Positions 24,260 through 33,056 of a stretch of DNA of 64,000 nucleotides are shown piece after piece. Source of the stretch: Leptolyngbya sp. PCC 6406. Lineage in GTDB: Bacteria > Cyanobacteriota > Cyanobacteriia > Phormidesmidales > Phormidesmidaceae. The stretch covers positions 4,174,948-4,238,947 of the forward strand of contig NZ_KI913949.1 of assembly GCF_000332095.2 (NCBI RefSeq), written 5' to 3'. The number at the start of each line of letters is the position of its first letter. Position 1 is the stretch's first letter. The translations under genes were made by a program, and so were the position numbers. Below the pieces are notes generated by a model. It ran no database searches. It was not told the DNA's origin and saw only the letters and a list, made by a program, of their open reading frames with translations.

Positions 24260-25627
24260 ATGGCTCCCAAGTTCTGTGCATCACCCAAGCCCATGAAGCT
24301 CCGATTCCTGCCTGCTACAGCAACGAACCCATCCCCTGCCTGGGAGCCCACCACACCCCTATCTGCGGCCACTGGGGGGGCAGGCACCCGTGGCCCCAAG
24401 GATCCCCATTTAACCGTTGCTCCCCAGGGAGCCGAGACCAACGGAGCCACGGAGGGAGAGGTACCAGAACCACCAGAGCCCCCGGAGGCGTTAGTGAAAT
24501 GGATGACAGCGGAACTGCGTGAAGGATTACCGCCGCAGGCTACTAGTGCGGAAGCAGTGGCCCTCCGCTTTGCCCGAGAGGTAGATCGCATCTGCCGCAT
24601 GAGCAATCGGATCCAAGCCACAGGAGATGTGGGAAAGTGGCAACAGTCCCTGGCCCACCATCGCCTTAACAAATGCTTACACTATTTCAATTTGGGATCG
24701 CGGCGGGGTCGTGTGGACCTCCACAGCACCCTTAGTGCCATTGCCTATCGCTATATTGCTCCTCGTCAGGCCCAACTGGGTTTTGAGGGGCGGACCACGC
24801 TATTAGAGGACTTTCTCCAGGGTTTCTATATCGAAGTCCTAAAGGCATTTCGGCGAGAGAATGCAGTGCCGCCAGACTACACCCCCCGTACCCGTCTGGA
24901 ACTGGCGGAGTATATGACCTTCTCGGAGCAGTACGCCAAGCGGCGGATCACGATTCCAGGAGCGGTAAACCAGCAAATAATCGTCCTACGGGCGCAGACC
25001 TTTGCCCGCCGCCAGCCCGCTGAAACCTGTGTGGATATGGACATGGCTATGGAGGCCCCGAAGGGGGACGATGGCGATGCCCATGGTCGTTCGGCGGCGC
25101 TTCAGCAGGTGCGGGAGCAAATGGTGACGGAGGCGGTGGACCCGGCGGATCAAGTGCTGCGAGATCGCGTCATTCAGGAACTAATGACCTACCTAGAGGG
25201 GCAGGAGCAGCAGGACTGTATTGACTATTTTGTACTGCGTCTTCAGGACTTACCTGCCTCGGAAATTGACGAGATTTTGGGGCTGACGGCGCGACAGCGG
25301 GACTATTTGCAGCAACGCTTTAAGTACCATGTGGAAAAGTTTGCCCAGGTTCACAACTGGGAGCTAGTACACCAGTGGTTGGGTATTGATCTGGAACGCA
25401 ATCTAGGACTCTCCTCCCAGCAGTGGGAGGACTTCCTCACCACGCTGTCACCGCTTCAGCAGAATCTATTGCAACTCAAGCGCGATCGCCTGTCATCGGG
25501 AAACAGTACCCTCGACCCCGGCGACCTGTCGGAACTGCTGGGTTGTACCCCCAAGCGGGTGCAGCGCACCTGGGGCCAGATTCTCAGTCAGGCTTGGAAA
25601 TATCGGAATCAACTCAACAAAACCTAG
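24260..25627 (+). CDS. HetZ-like protein
   Basis: Resembles HetZ, a DNA-binding regulator of early heterocyst differentiation in Anabaena that is also present in non-heterocystous filamentous cyanobacteria. From about residue 80 the match is continuous as I recall it: AREVDRICRMSNRIQATGDV, HRLNKCLHYFNLGSRRGRV, LEDFLQGFYIEVLKAFRREN, then RLQDLPASEIDEILGLTARQ and RDYLQQRFKYHVEKFAQVHN. The end contains a sigma-like helix-turn-helix (LLGCTPKRVQRTW). The first 75 residues are low-complexity and Pro/Ala-rich, so the true start is uncertain; ATG 24260 is used. Whether this organism makes heterocysts is not shown; no patS or hetP was noticed nearby. Confidence 0.8.
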   Translation: MAPKFCASPKPMKLRFLPATATNPSPAWEPTTPLSAATGGAGTRGPKDPHLTVAPQGAETNGATEGEVPEPPEPPEALVKWMTAELREGLPPQATSAEAVALRFAREVDRICRMSNRIQATGDVGKWQQSLAHHRLNKCLHYFNLGSRRGRVDLHSTLSAIAYRYIAPRQAQLGFEGRTTLLEDFLQGFYIEVLKAFRRENAVPPDYTPRTRLELAEYMTFSEQYAKRRITIPGAVNQQIIVLRAQTFARRQPAETCVDMDMAMEAPKGDDGDAHGRSAALQQVREQMVTEAVDPADQVLRDRVIQELMTYLEGQEQQDCIDYFVLRLQDLPASEIDEILGLTARQRDYLQQRFKYHVEKFAQVHNWELVHQWLGIDLERNLGLSSQQWEDFLTTLSPLQQNLLQLKRDRLSSGNSTLDPGDLSELLGCTPKRVQRTWGQILSQAWKYRNQLNKT

Positions 25628-25762
25628 ATCGCCAACCTACGGCGATGGGCGATCGCACTGGCACCGTGTTGATGGGCAACTACCCCATGCCCAGGGTCAA
25701 CCGGGTAATGCCATCCCGTACGGGTCTGAGGCGAATGCGGCAGATGCCGTTGTGCCGATGGC

Positions 25763-26299
25763 CTAATTCTCAGAGCGGCTATTGCTGAAATAAAAACCCA
25801 GAGCTGTACCTAGGGTACTAAAACCCGCCGTTATAATTAGATTCATTAACGCCATAGAAGCTTGATCTTGTTCTTTCTTGATCTCGGCCAACTTCTCAAT
25901 CTTGAGATCACCTGCTTGGCGCAGAAGGAGGTAGGTTCCCACTTGATTGGCTGCATTTAAGGTTAGCAGGAAGAATAGAATTCCACCTAATCCCGCAGCA
26001 ATGCCCATGGCTAACATGGAGCGCGTATTCTCTTGACGCTCAGTGAAAGTGAGGGAATCTTTTGATTCGGATTCTTCCGCTTCAGATTTGGTTACACCCT
26101 TTTTGTCAGCTTCGCCACCTCCGCTCAGCGTCTGCCGATCTCCACTTACATTATCCGCACTTAAATTATCTACTACATCATCTAAGTCATCATTTCCACT
26201 TGCCACGCCTTGTTTATTAGGCTCTTGAGAAGGCTGCTGCTCCTCCGGATTGGGATCTTGATCCCCTGGATTGGGGGTTTGATTAGGATCTGTTGCCAT
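25763..26299 (-). CDS. Membrane protein with charged N-terminal tail, 178 aa
   Basis: Not recognised. The first 90 residues are acidic, Gln/Asn-rich and probably disordered. Two helices follow (about residues 95-115 and 150-172) separated by a charged loop EKLAEIKKEQDQ that may coil. ATG 26299 has TGAGGT eight bases upstream, and that RBS overlaps the stop of the preceding gene. The pair with the ribbon-helix-helix-like protein is thus translationally coupled and likely forms one functional unit. No function is proposed. Confidence 0.65.
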   Translation of the reverse strand: MATDPNQTPNPGDQDPNPEEQQPSQEPNKQGVASGNDDLDDVVDNLSADNVSGDRQTLSGGGEADKKGVTKSEAEESESKDSLTFTERQENTRSMLAMGIAAGLGGILFFLLTLNAANQVGTYLLLRQAGDLKIEKLAEIKKEQDQASMALMNLIITAGFSTLGTALGFYFSNSRSEN

Positions 26300-26304
26300 T
26301 GACC

Positions 26305-26622
26305 TCAGGATCGAAAAGTTGGTCGGGCGAAAATTCTAGGATCTTTCAATGTGACTTGATAGCGCTTCTTTCCCTTCTCCAGCAGTACCGTTGCACCTTC
26401 ATTTTTCTCGCTATAGATATCTGATGTCACAAAGACTGCGTAACGTAGGGCAGTCGTAGGCTCAACATTAAGAATTTTTGCTAGCTGCCCCAGCTTCAGC
26501 AAAATATCCTTGGGCACAGCCACGGTCATTTCTTCCTTCTGATCTACAGGCTCTTGTGAAACGGATGGAGCCGGGTCGGAAGGCTGATCGGACTGGGATG
26601 GGTTGGACATTGGGGTGACCAT
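26305..26622 (-). CDS. Small protein with ribbon-helix-helix-like region
   Basis: A Ser/Pro/Gln-rich N-terminal tail of about 35 residues precedes a compact domain with MTVAVPKDILLKLGQLAKIL, NVEPTTALRYAVFV and VLLEKGKKRYQVTL. This layout (strand, LAxxLxVxxTxALRxA helix pair, then a beta hairpin) is that of small ribbon-helix-helix-like proteins found in cyanobacteria. ATG 26622 with AGAGG upstream is preferred over a TTG 16 codons earlier. It is first in a two-gene unit with the membrane protein. DNA binding is plausible but not shown. Confidence 0.55.
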   Translation of the reverse strand: MVTPMSNPSQSDQPSDPAPSVSQEPVDQKEEMTVAVPKDILLKLGQLAKILNVEPTTALRYAVFVTSDIYSEKNEGATVLLEKGKKRYQVTLKDPRIFARPTFRS

Positions 26623-27232
26623 TGTTACAATTGCCTCTCCGTAAGCATAGGATACCCAATTGTCTGTCAAGGGTATGGGCGCTTATGCGGTGCTGTAGCA
26701 AGCTGGAAAGACTACTCTCTTTTTCTGCCCTTGGGCAATAAATTCCGTGCTTTTCCGTTTGATGTTGCACGATTCTAGCTTACTAGGAAAAGAGTAGCAC
26801 CCTTGCCAGCCCTTGAGAACAGTGGGTTGTAGGGGAGGAAGGGGCAAATGTCGCGATCGCTACTATGAAGTGGAGTCGGCAATCGCGATCCTGAACCCTA
26901 GTAGCGGGTTTCCCCAGGGTTCAGGATCGCAGTCTAAAGCAGGGCTAGAGTTGCATCGCTATCGGGTGCAGTCCCATTCTCGTCAGTGGGGAGTGCGTGG
27001 AGGGCGATCGCAGACAGGGGAGGAGACGGACGATCGCGGCACGGATTAGCTTCAGCTTGAGCCATTAACCAAGCAACGACAATATCCAAGCCCTGTTCCA
27101 GTGGAACAGGGCTTGGCTGATTGTGGTGAGGCGGTGTAGGCATGATCGTGCCCTCGTAGTTGAAATATTCCGCCAACATCAAGGAGCCAAGGCAAAAGAG
27201 CCAAGACAAAAAGTTTAGATGCACCCGACGGA
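26623..27232. other. Intergenic region with inverted repeats, no firm gene
   Basis: Holds a 15-bp perfect inverted repeat CCAAGCCCTGTTCCA/TGGAACAGGGCTTGG at 27086-27116 and a hairpin around 26890-26930 (GATCCTGAACCCT paired with AGGGTTCAGGATC). A 96-codon minus frame (GTG 27224 to 26934) reads through the inverted repeat, has one hydrophobic segment and is not convincing. Confidence 0.5.
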
Positions 27233-27489
27233 TCAGGGCTCACAAACAAAAACGCTGCTCCCTTTGGCTACCTTCAAGCGATTACCTGATCGATCCACAA
27301 CAATTACCTGTTCTCCGCTGTCAAAGACCGTTCCTGGTAATAGACTCTCGCACTTCCATAGAACGCCATCCCATTGGCTCCACCACAGGGTGTCGCTAAT
27401 TGGCTCCAGGATAGTCGCATAGTCAGAAGGTTCGATTCCACGCTTTTTGGCTTTTCCTTGCCGAGCAAGTGTTCAATTGGCATCACCAT
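27233..27489 (-). pseudogene. NfeD-C-like small protein with frameshift
   Basis: Starting at ATG 27489 the frame reads MVMPIEHLLGKEKPK; the rest, ending at TGA 27233, lies one base out of phase: KRGIEPSDYATILEPISDTL, WWSQWDGVLWKCES, GEQVIVVDRSGNRLKVA. The second part has no start codon of its own. The shift falls in an A-rich run (CCAAAAAGC), so a one-base indel is likely. The beta-rich WDGVLWK...GEQVIVVD pattern resembles the OB-fold domain at the C-terminus of NfeD proteins; this is a tentative call. Confidence 0.45.
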
Positions 27490-28336
27490 CGCTCCTGTAA
27501 ATCAAGAACTTAGCTTCATTCTTACACCCTGTACTACACCTCACATCACCCCCAGCATAGCGAGTGAAATCAACTGTGACCTTTGAAAACAAGCAAAGAA
27601 TACTAGTTGCACATAAATTTATTATATTTCCAGATGATTCTTTTTATTTCCATTCAAAGAAGCTGTAAGATCTCATTATCAGCGGAAAAATTCTTGTGAT
27701 GAGTGCTCAATGACTGACCATCTCATTCAAAATAATCACGAGTTTTTTGACATAAAAAATCACGACATCGTCCTAGAGCCATTGAAGTATGGAGCTAGTG
27801 CAAGTAACTCCACATATAAGACTTCCATTGCAGGAAAAAGTTCATTAAGTAGGCAAATGCAATTAAGGTGAGCCTTGGAATATGGCTGGGCGTTAGCGCA
27901 ACTTGAGTTTTGCTCATCATCGTAGACCCTCATGGCTCAAGGCTTTGATGCGTTACGCTAGCGCTTTAGCGCAGCCATGCCGCAGGCTATACGCATCCTA
28001 CAAACACTAGATCTATCCACTTGCTGGAAGCGCAAGTAGCCATTGACATCACTGAAAAGATAAAGCTAGCTTAAGGCAGCAGTCAAAAATCCAATGCATC
28101 ACCAATGGACTTAAAGGGATTGGTTCAAAGGCTTTCGTAAGAAAGTGAAACAATGAGAATTTATCGGAACTTCATAGAAACATTTGGAACCCTGCACAAT
28201 TAGCCCTGAGGCCAGCAAGAGCCAAAGTTATAATGGTGTAGGGCCAAAAATCGGGCGTTTTTGTGATCTGATATACAATTTTGACTTTTGTCCTAAGAGC
28301 GATTCGTAACCACTCAAAACGTGAATAGGTGAAACC
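27490..28336. other. AT-rich intergenic region of ~850 bases
   Basis: Base composition is clearly AT-richer than neighbouring housekeeping DNA. One 53-codon frame (27710-27871, MTDHLIQNNHEFFDIKNHDI) lacks a good ribosome binding site and is doubtful. Around 27950-28000 is a dispersed GCGTTACGCTAGCGCTTTAG-type palindromic unit. No other gene is supported. Confidence 0.45.
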
Positions 28337-29421
28337 ATGGCCAGATCCTCTATTGAGGTAGAATTGCGAATCTATCAACAACTATGTGATGTCTACAATA
28401 GAAAATTTGGGGAATCACCCAAGAACTTGGTGCAGACATTAAATCAACGGTTTGCCGATGAGCGCAAGGCTGCTTCAGCCAAAAATCCCCACGCCAAGAA
28501 GGACCTGGTCTCGGAGCGGACGATCCAGAACTTCTTTAAGGATGCTGATGGCAGAAAGCTGAGCCTAGTGAACTTGAACTACCTCTGCCAAGTGATGCTG
28601 GGGGGAAGTTATCGCGATGTCCTAGAGGGCAACACTGAAACCCCTACCCATAAGACTGTTGCTGATGCGACTGTGCACAATGGGTACTCCTCTCAAAAGG
28701 GCTTAAGTCTTGATGCTGCTATTCAACTGCAAGAAGTCGGTGGCCAGATGGAAACCCCGCCTCTAGAAACTTGGCTGGATGCTTATCAAGAACAGGTGAG
28801 GCAGTACCATAGCTCTGTACGTATTCCTGCGATGCGTCAAGCTAGATCCCTGGAGAGTGTCTATGTGGATGCAGGCTTGTCTAAGGATCTCAAGATCCGT
28901 AAGAAAAAGGATTTTCTACAACTGTTGCAGGAGCTAGAAGGTAATAAACAAGAAGTTTCTAAAGTATTAACTGTTCCAGAAATCTTGCGAGCCCATCGAC
29001 GCACGATGATCTGGGGAGCGGCTGGGGCTGGCAAAACCACCCTGCTGAAAAATATCGTTTGCCATCCCCACGTTATTGGAGAAATCATTCCCGTTTTTAT
29101 TGTTCTGGCTGATTATGCCAGGGCGTTAGAGACAAATGGCCTGAGCTTAGTCGCAGCAGTTCACAAGGAATTCCGGCAAAGCTTTTCGCGAATTTCTGGT
29201 AATTGTCCTAGACTTACGGATCAAGGTATTGACACTTATCTGAAACGGGGTGATTTCTTTGTTGTGTTAGATGGATTAGATGAAGTACCAACCAAAGCTT
29301 TGTCCAAAGTACAAGATCAAGTGGCAAACCTAGTCAAGCAACATCCAGGCAATCACTATGTATTAGCTTGTCGGTTCGGTACGACGGACTATGTGCCCCA
29401 GGATTTTATTGAAGTAGAAGT

Positions 29422-30822
29422 GGCTCTTCCGGTCTGGCTATGGTGTTTCAAAAGGAAATACCCACGGCAACAAAGCTCTTAACTTGAAATTGTCAAAATT
29501 GCCAAAGCCATAACCTAATCTCTTGATCAACTTAAGCTTGTTATTTATTCCCTCCACAACCCCATTAGTTATTCTCAGTTCAAAGTATGATGTCACCTCA
29601 TCAAACCATCGTTTAATCGTGCCACAACTCTGATTGAAAAATGTCGATGAATCCGCCATCCAGTCCAGTAACTTTAACGTCCCTTCTGCCCAATTCTCGA
29701 AGGATTCAAAGATTTCTCTGAACTCTTCTTTCAATCGATGCATCGTTGCTAATTTAGGGGATACTTCGCTCACTTCTATGAGCTTCTTCTTCTGTTTCTC
29801 ATTCAAATTCCCTTCGTTCTTTAGTAACGCATACTTACTGCCATTAAGACCCTCTATGACGCGCTCCCTCTCAGCCTTTTTTGCGATCTTCTTGGCCGCT
29901 CTCTTCTCCGCTTTCCGTTCGTTATCTAACTCCTCATTGACGAGTTTGGTGACATGGAATCTATCCGCGACAATGGTCGCATTCGGCATCATCTCTTTTA
30001 CCAAACTTTGGTAGGGCTTCCACAGGTCTATGCTCACCCCTTCAATCCCCTCAAGCACCTCTGGTCCCCATTGGCTAAGGACTTGGCGCAATCCCTCTTG
30101 TGTTCGTGAGGGTAGAAGGGTGATCGGCTGGTGCGTCTCTAGGTTCACTAGCACCCCATAATAGTTACCCTGACCTTTGACGACCGCTATCTCGTCTATC
30201 CCGAGATATCTAATCGGTTCTGGGCTCTCGGGTAAATACGCCTTTCCGGCATCCTTTATCATCGTCTCAATCTGCTCGTCACTCAGCCCTGTCCGAGCCG
30301 CCACACTGTGAATGCTACTCCCTAACACTTGGCCGACAATCTGCTTCGCTAGCCGCTGCGTATACAACCGCCTTTTCTTAACAAAGGCCAGTTCTTCGCT
30401 AAACACTTGTCCACATTCCTGGCACCAAAACTGGCGGCGATTGACTCGCAACACTACGGGCTGTTGATTCCACGGCAAATCCTCAATGTTATACCGATGA
30501 TTCTCATGCAAATGACGACTTCGCTTCCCACACCGGGGACACTCTGCATCTCGGCGGGTGGGGCTAATTACAAAAAATAGCCCCACCCCATCTATCATTG
30601 TCATATCCTCTACTTTTGTCTCAGGAAGACCCAGTAGCTCTGTCAATTGCCTCGCGTCAGATTCTGTGATCATGGCGCTCACCCATATATGGCGACTTTC
30701 TCTCACCCTTTAATTCTAGCCAATCCCTTGTATATCAAACACTTCACGCCTTTCTAGCGTTTATTTCTCTCTCCATTTCCCCTGCTCAGTAGCCCTTTGT
30801 CCATAGCCAGACCGGAAGAGCC
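29422..30822 (-). mobile_element. Complete ISL3-family insertion sequence, 1401 bp
   Basis: Bounded by perfect 22-bp inverted repeats beginning GGCTCTTCCGGTCTGG (29422-29443 and 30801-30822) and flanked by the 8-bp direct repeat GTAGAAGT (29414-29421 and 30823-30830). The 8-bp duplication is typical of ISL3. It holds one transposase gene. Intact ends, gene and duplication show it is recent and probably active. Confidence 0.96.
29438..30673 (-). CDS. ISL3 family transposase
   Basis: DDE transposase that moves the surrounding element. The N-terminal zinc finger has CPRCGKRSRHLH and CQECGQVF, followed by an HTH. The catalytic core shows IRYLGIDEIAVVKG (first Asp), ATIVADRFHVTKLVN (second Asp) and NGVVEGINNKLKLIKR (Glu), the ISL3 pattern. 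About 411 residues from ATG 30673 (MITESDARQL) is full length; a GTG 11 codons earlier is also possible. The stop lies inside the left terminal repeat region. Undamaged. Confidence 0.93.
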   Translation of the reverse strand: MITESDARQLTELLGLPETKVEDMTMIDGVGLFFVISPTRRDAECPRCGKRSRHLHENHRYNIEDLPWNQQPVVLRVNRRQFWCQECGQVFSEELAFVKKRRLYTQRLAKQIVGQVLGSSIHSVAARTGLSDEQIETMIKDAGKAYLPESPEPIRYLGIDEIAVVKGQGNYYGVLVNLETHQPITLLPSRTQEGLRQVLSQWGPEVLEGIEGVSIDLWKPYQSLVKEMMPNATIVADRFHVTKLVNEELDNERKAEKRAAKKIAKKAERERVIEGLNGSKYALLKNEGNLNEKQKKKLIEVSEVSPKLATMHRLKEEFREIFESFENWAEGTLKLLDWMADSSTFFNQSCGTIKRWFDEVTSYFELRITNGVVEGINNKLKLIKRLGYGFGNFDNFKLRALLPWVFPFETP

Positions 30823-32571
30823 GTAGAAGTATCTCGTTGGACACCGCAAAGAATTGAAGAGTTTGTGCGTAAATGGTTTGAACATGCGGAAAAATCCCAT
30901 AATGTCGATGACTTTCTCAAGGAAATTAAGGGCAGCTTAATTGCCTCAGATATTGTCAGGACTCCTCTGTTGTTGACCATGCTCTGTCAGTTATATGAAG
31001 ATGGTTATGAGCTGCCCAGGGACGAAGTTGAACTCATGGAGGATGCCGTAGATCTCTACTTGAGAAAGTGGGACTCTTCGCGACGGATTCGACGAAACAC
31101 TGAACTTGAAGATAAGTTGTCCCGTCAACGCCGCAAAGAACTGTTTGCAACCATTGCCTACATTGGTATGATGGAAGGCAAACGAGTTTGGCGCAGACAA
31201 GATCTAGAAGAATTAATCGAAGCTTCTCTAGAAAAAATTCAAGGGGTAACCCCTGAAACATTAGAGACAGATGTCTCTAATGTACTCTATCTCCTAGAAA
31301 CCCACCACGGCCTTCTGGTACGGGCTTCTAAGGATACCTATGTATTTTCTCACCGTTCTTTCCAAGAGTATTTTACTGCCATGCAAGTAATGATGGATCT
31401 GGGGCATGATACCGAAGCGATCGCTGAATTCATTGAGCAGCGCTTGACTGACCGTCAATTCAGGGAAGTTTTTTACAACCTTCTGAGTCGGCAAAAAGAT
31501 GCTGAGCCTTTCTTGACGACCATACGGACAAAAATGGATCAACTAATTTCAAGGCATCCGATCTTAAAACAGTGGCTAATATGGTTGGATAAAGTAACTC
31601 AAGATGCCAATGTTTCCTCCGCTGCTTGGCGTGTCAATACTGGCTGTTTCGACTTTGAAACATCCTTATACTTTAAGTCTGATCCTAAAGTAGATCTAAC
31701 CGTAGCTCAAAGATTGGCTGAAAGGTTGCGAGCGTTTAACAGAAGAAATCGTCAGTATTTTAGAGAAACAACACCACGTATTCGACTTGTTTCTCGCCTT
31801 GCCGCCATCCATAACATTGCATCAGATCGGGCTCAAGGGAAAAAAGTTGAATTTGAAAAGTTGGGAGAGTTTGTTGCAGTCTACAAGGACTTACCCAACC
31901 GACTCAAGGCAGTGTTCACAGAGCTGATTCCCATGGCTCAGGAGGCAGAACTGGAACCCCTCGCTAAGCTGATGGAGGATCTGCTACAGGAGTTCCCCGA
32001 AGATAATGCGGCCACTGATGATTGGGCTAATTGGGAACAGCAGTTACAGGACGCAATGCAAGCGCATCTCCAGGTTGGCTATGACCACGCCATGAAACCA
32101 GAGGACGAACAGGCGTTGGATGACTACATCTACTTAGCTAGCCTGATTACCGATGTGGTGCTGGGGGATAGCCAATGTTCCGCCGAGTTCCGCCGGGAGA
32201 TTGTGGAGAGTCTGTTCTTGCCACCGGCTCAGTAGGTTGGCCAATCGAGGCGAGGTCTTGCAGTGTGACCTTTAGGACGTTTGGTAACGTTTGAACACTT
32301 GAATTCAACCTTCAAAGACGCGGGGGATGGGGAGTATAGTTCCCATCCCCTGTTTGCGTATGATTACGAGGACGAGATGGCAGCCTTGTCGTCAGGGTAT
32401 TACTAGACAAGTTGATTCAGTGGTATTACGGTTATCTTTGCTTGGATGTCGCTGTTCATAGCAACCTGCGGATCAGCTTGTTGGTGGTGGTGTTAGCACT
32501 TTTTTACTAAAGTTGACATTTTTTCTGTTTGATTCGCATAATTTCGGGGTCTTTGACTAGGATAGCCCTGT

Positions 32572-32793
32572 ATGAACAGCTACAAGGTGGTTCCTATGGA
32601 TGCAATTGCCTGGGTGGATTGGTTGGTGGCGGTGGATGAGACTGAGTGCCATCGCAAGTTAGGTCGCGAGTGGGAAGATGGTTGTTGCCAAAAGCGGCGG
32701 GGGCGGTTGGTGCGGCTGCGGCTGGCACTGTGGTTGATGTTGGCGGAGCGGGGATATGTGTGTTGGGTGGATCAGGGGGTGGCATTGGGGTGA
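32572..32793 (+). CDS. Possible small protein, 73 aa
   Basis: Not recognised. ATG 32572 has AGGA upstream. The peptide is Trp- and Arg-rich (AIAWVDWLVAVDETECHRKL, RGRLVRLRLALWLMLAERGY) with one amphipathic or hydrophobic helix. The G-rich composition of its end also produces open frames on the other strand, so it may be chance. The surrounding gaps 32236-32571 and 32794-33056 show no gene. Confidence 0.3.
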   Translation: MNSYKVVPMDAIAWVDWLVAVDETECHRKLGREWEDGCCQKRRGRLVRLRLALWLMLAERGYVCWVDQGVALG

Positions 32794-33056
32794 CGTGTTG
32801 GGGCGATCGCAACTCAGTATCCCCAACTTTCTTTTAACAGAATCCAGATTGGAATATTCTCAAAGTTGATTATGAAGGGGAGTAGCTTCGAGTTGCCTGC
32901 CGGTAATTCGACGTCTGGGTCAACACACTGGTGATGAACCTGGTCCAGACGGCAAGCTTTGGCTTTGCTAGGGAGACCTTCACTGAGTCCACTGCTGTCG
33001 TAGGCTGGGTAGCGAGCCCTAGAAAGACCTTGCAGGATTACTGCGCCTGTGTTCGT

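Larger units (their letters stand above)
28337..32235 (+). pseudogene. NACHT-type NTPase gene split by an ISL3 insertion
   Basis: Two exact halves, 28337-29421 and 30831-32235, join in frame when the IS and one copy of its target duplication are removed, giving about 829 residues. Residues 1-95 include an HTH-like segment (SERTIQNFFKDADGRKLSLV). A linker with VYVDAGLSKDL follows. The NACHT ATPase has Walker A WGAAGAGKTTLL (near 227) and Walker B FFVVLDGLDEVP (near 311). Across the junction run IEVEV-SRWTPQRIEEF, then LLLTMLCQLYEDG and SHRSFQEYFTAMQV, the normal NACHT order. A helical C-terminus replaces repeats. The insertion adds sequence ending at a stop within the IS, so the present product is a 381-residue truncated protein. 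No other mutation was seen, so the insertion looks recent. NACHT proteins of this type include antiphage sensors; that role is inferred. Confidence 0.9.

Noticed and set aside
26934..27224. 96-codon minus frame with one hydrophobic segment
   Set aside because: Runs through a 15-bp inverted repeat and has a GTG start without RBS; insufficient support.
28337..32235. Reading the two NACHT halves as two independent genes
   Set aside because: They rejoin exactly in frame after removal of the IS and one target duplication, and the second half lacks its own start signals.
32594..32837. Pro/Thr-rich minus frame and Gly-rich plus frame at 32.6-32.8 kb
   Set aside because: Mutual shadows of a G-rich stretch, with low-complexity products.
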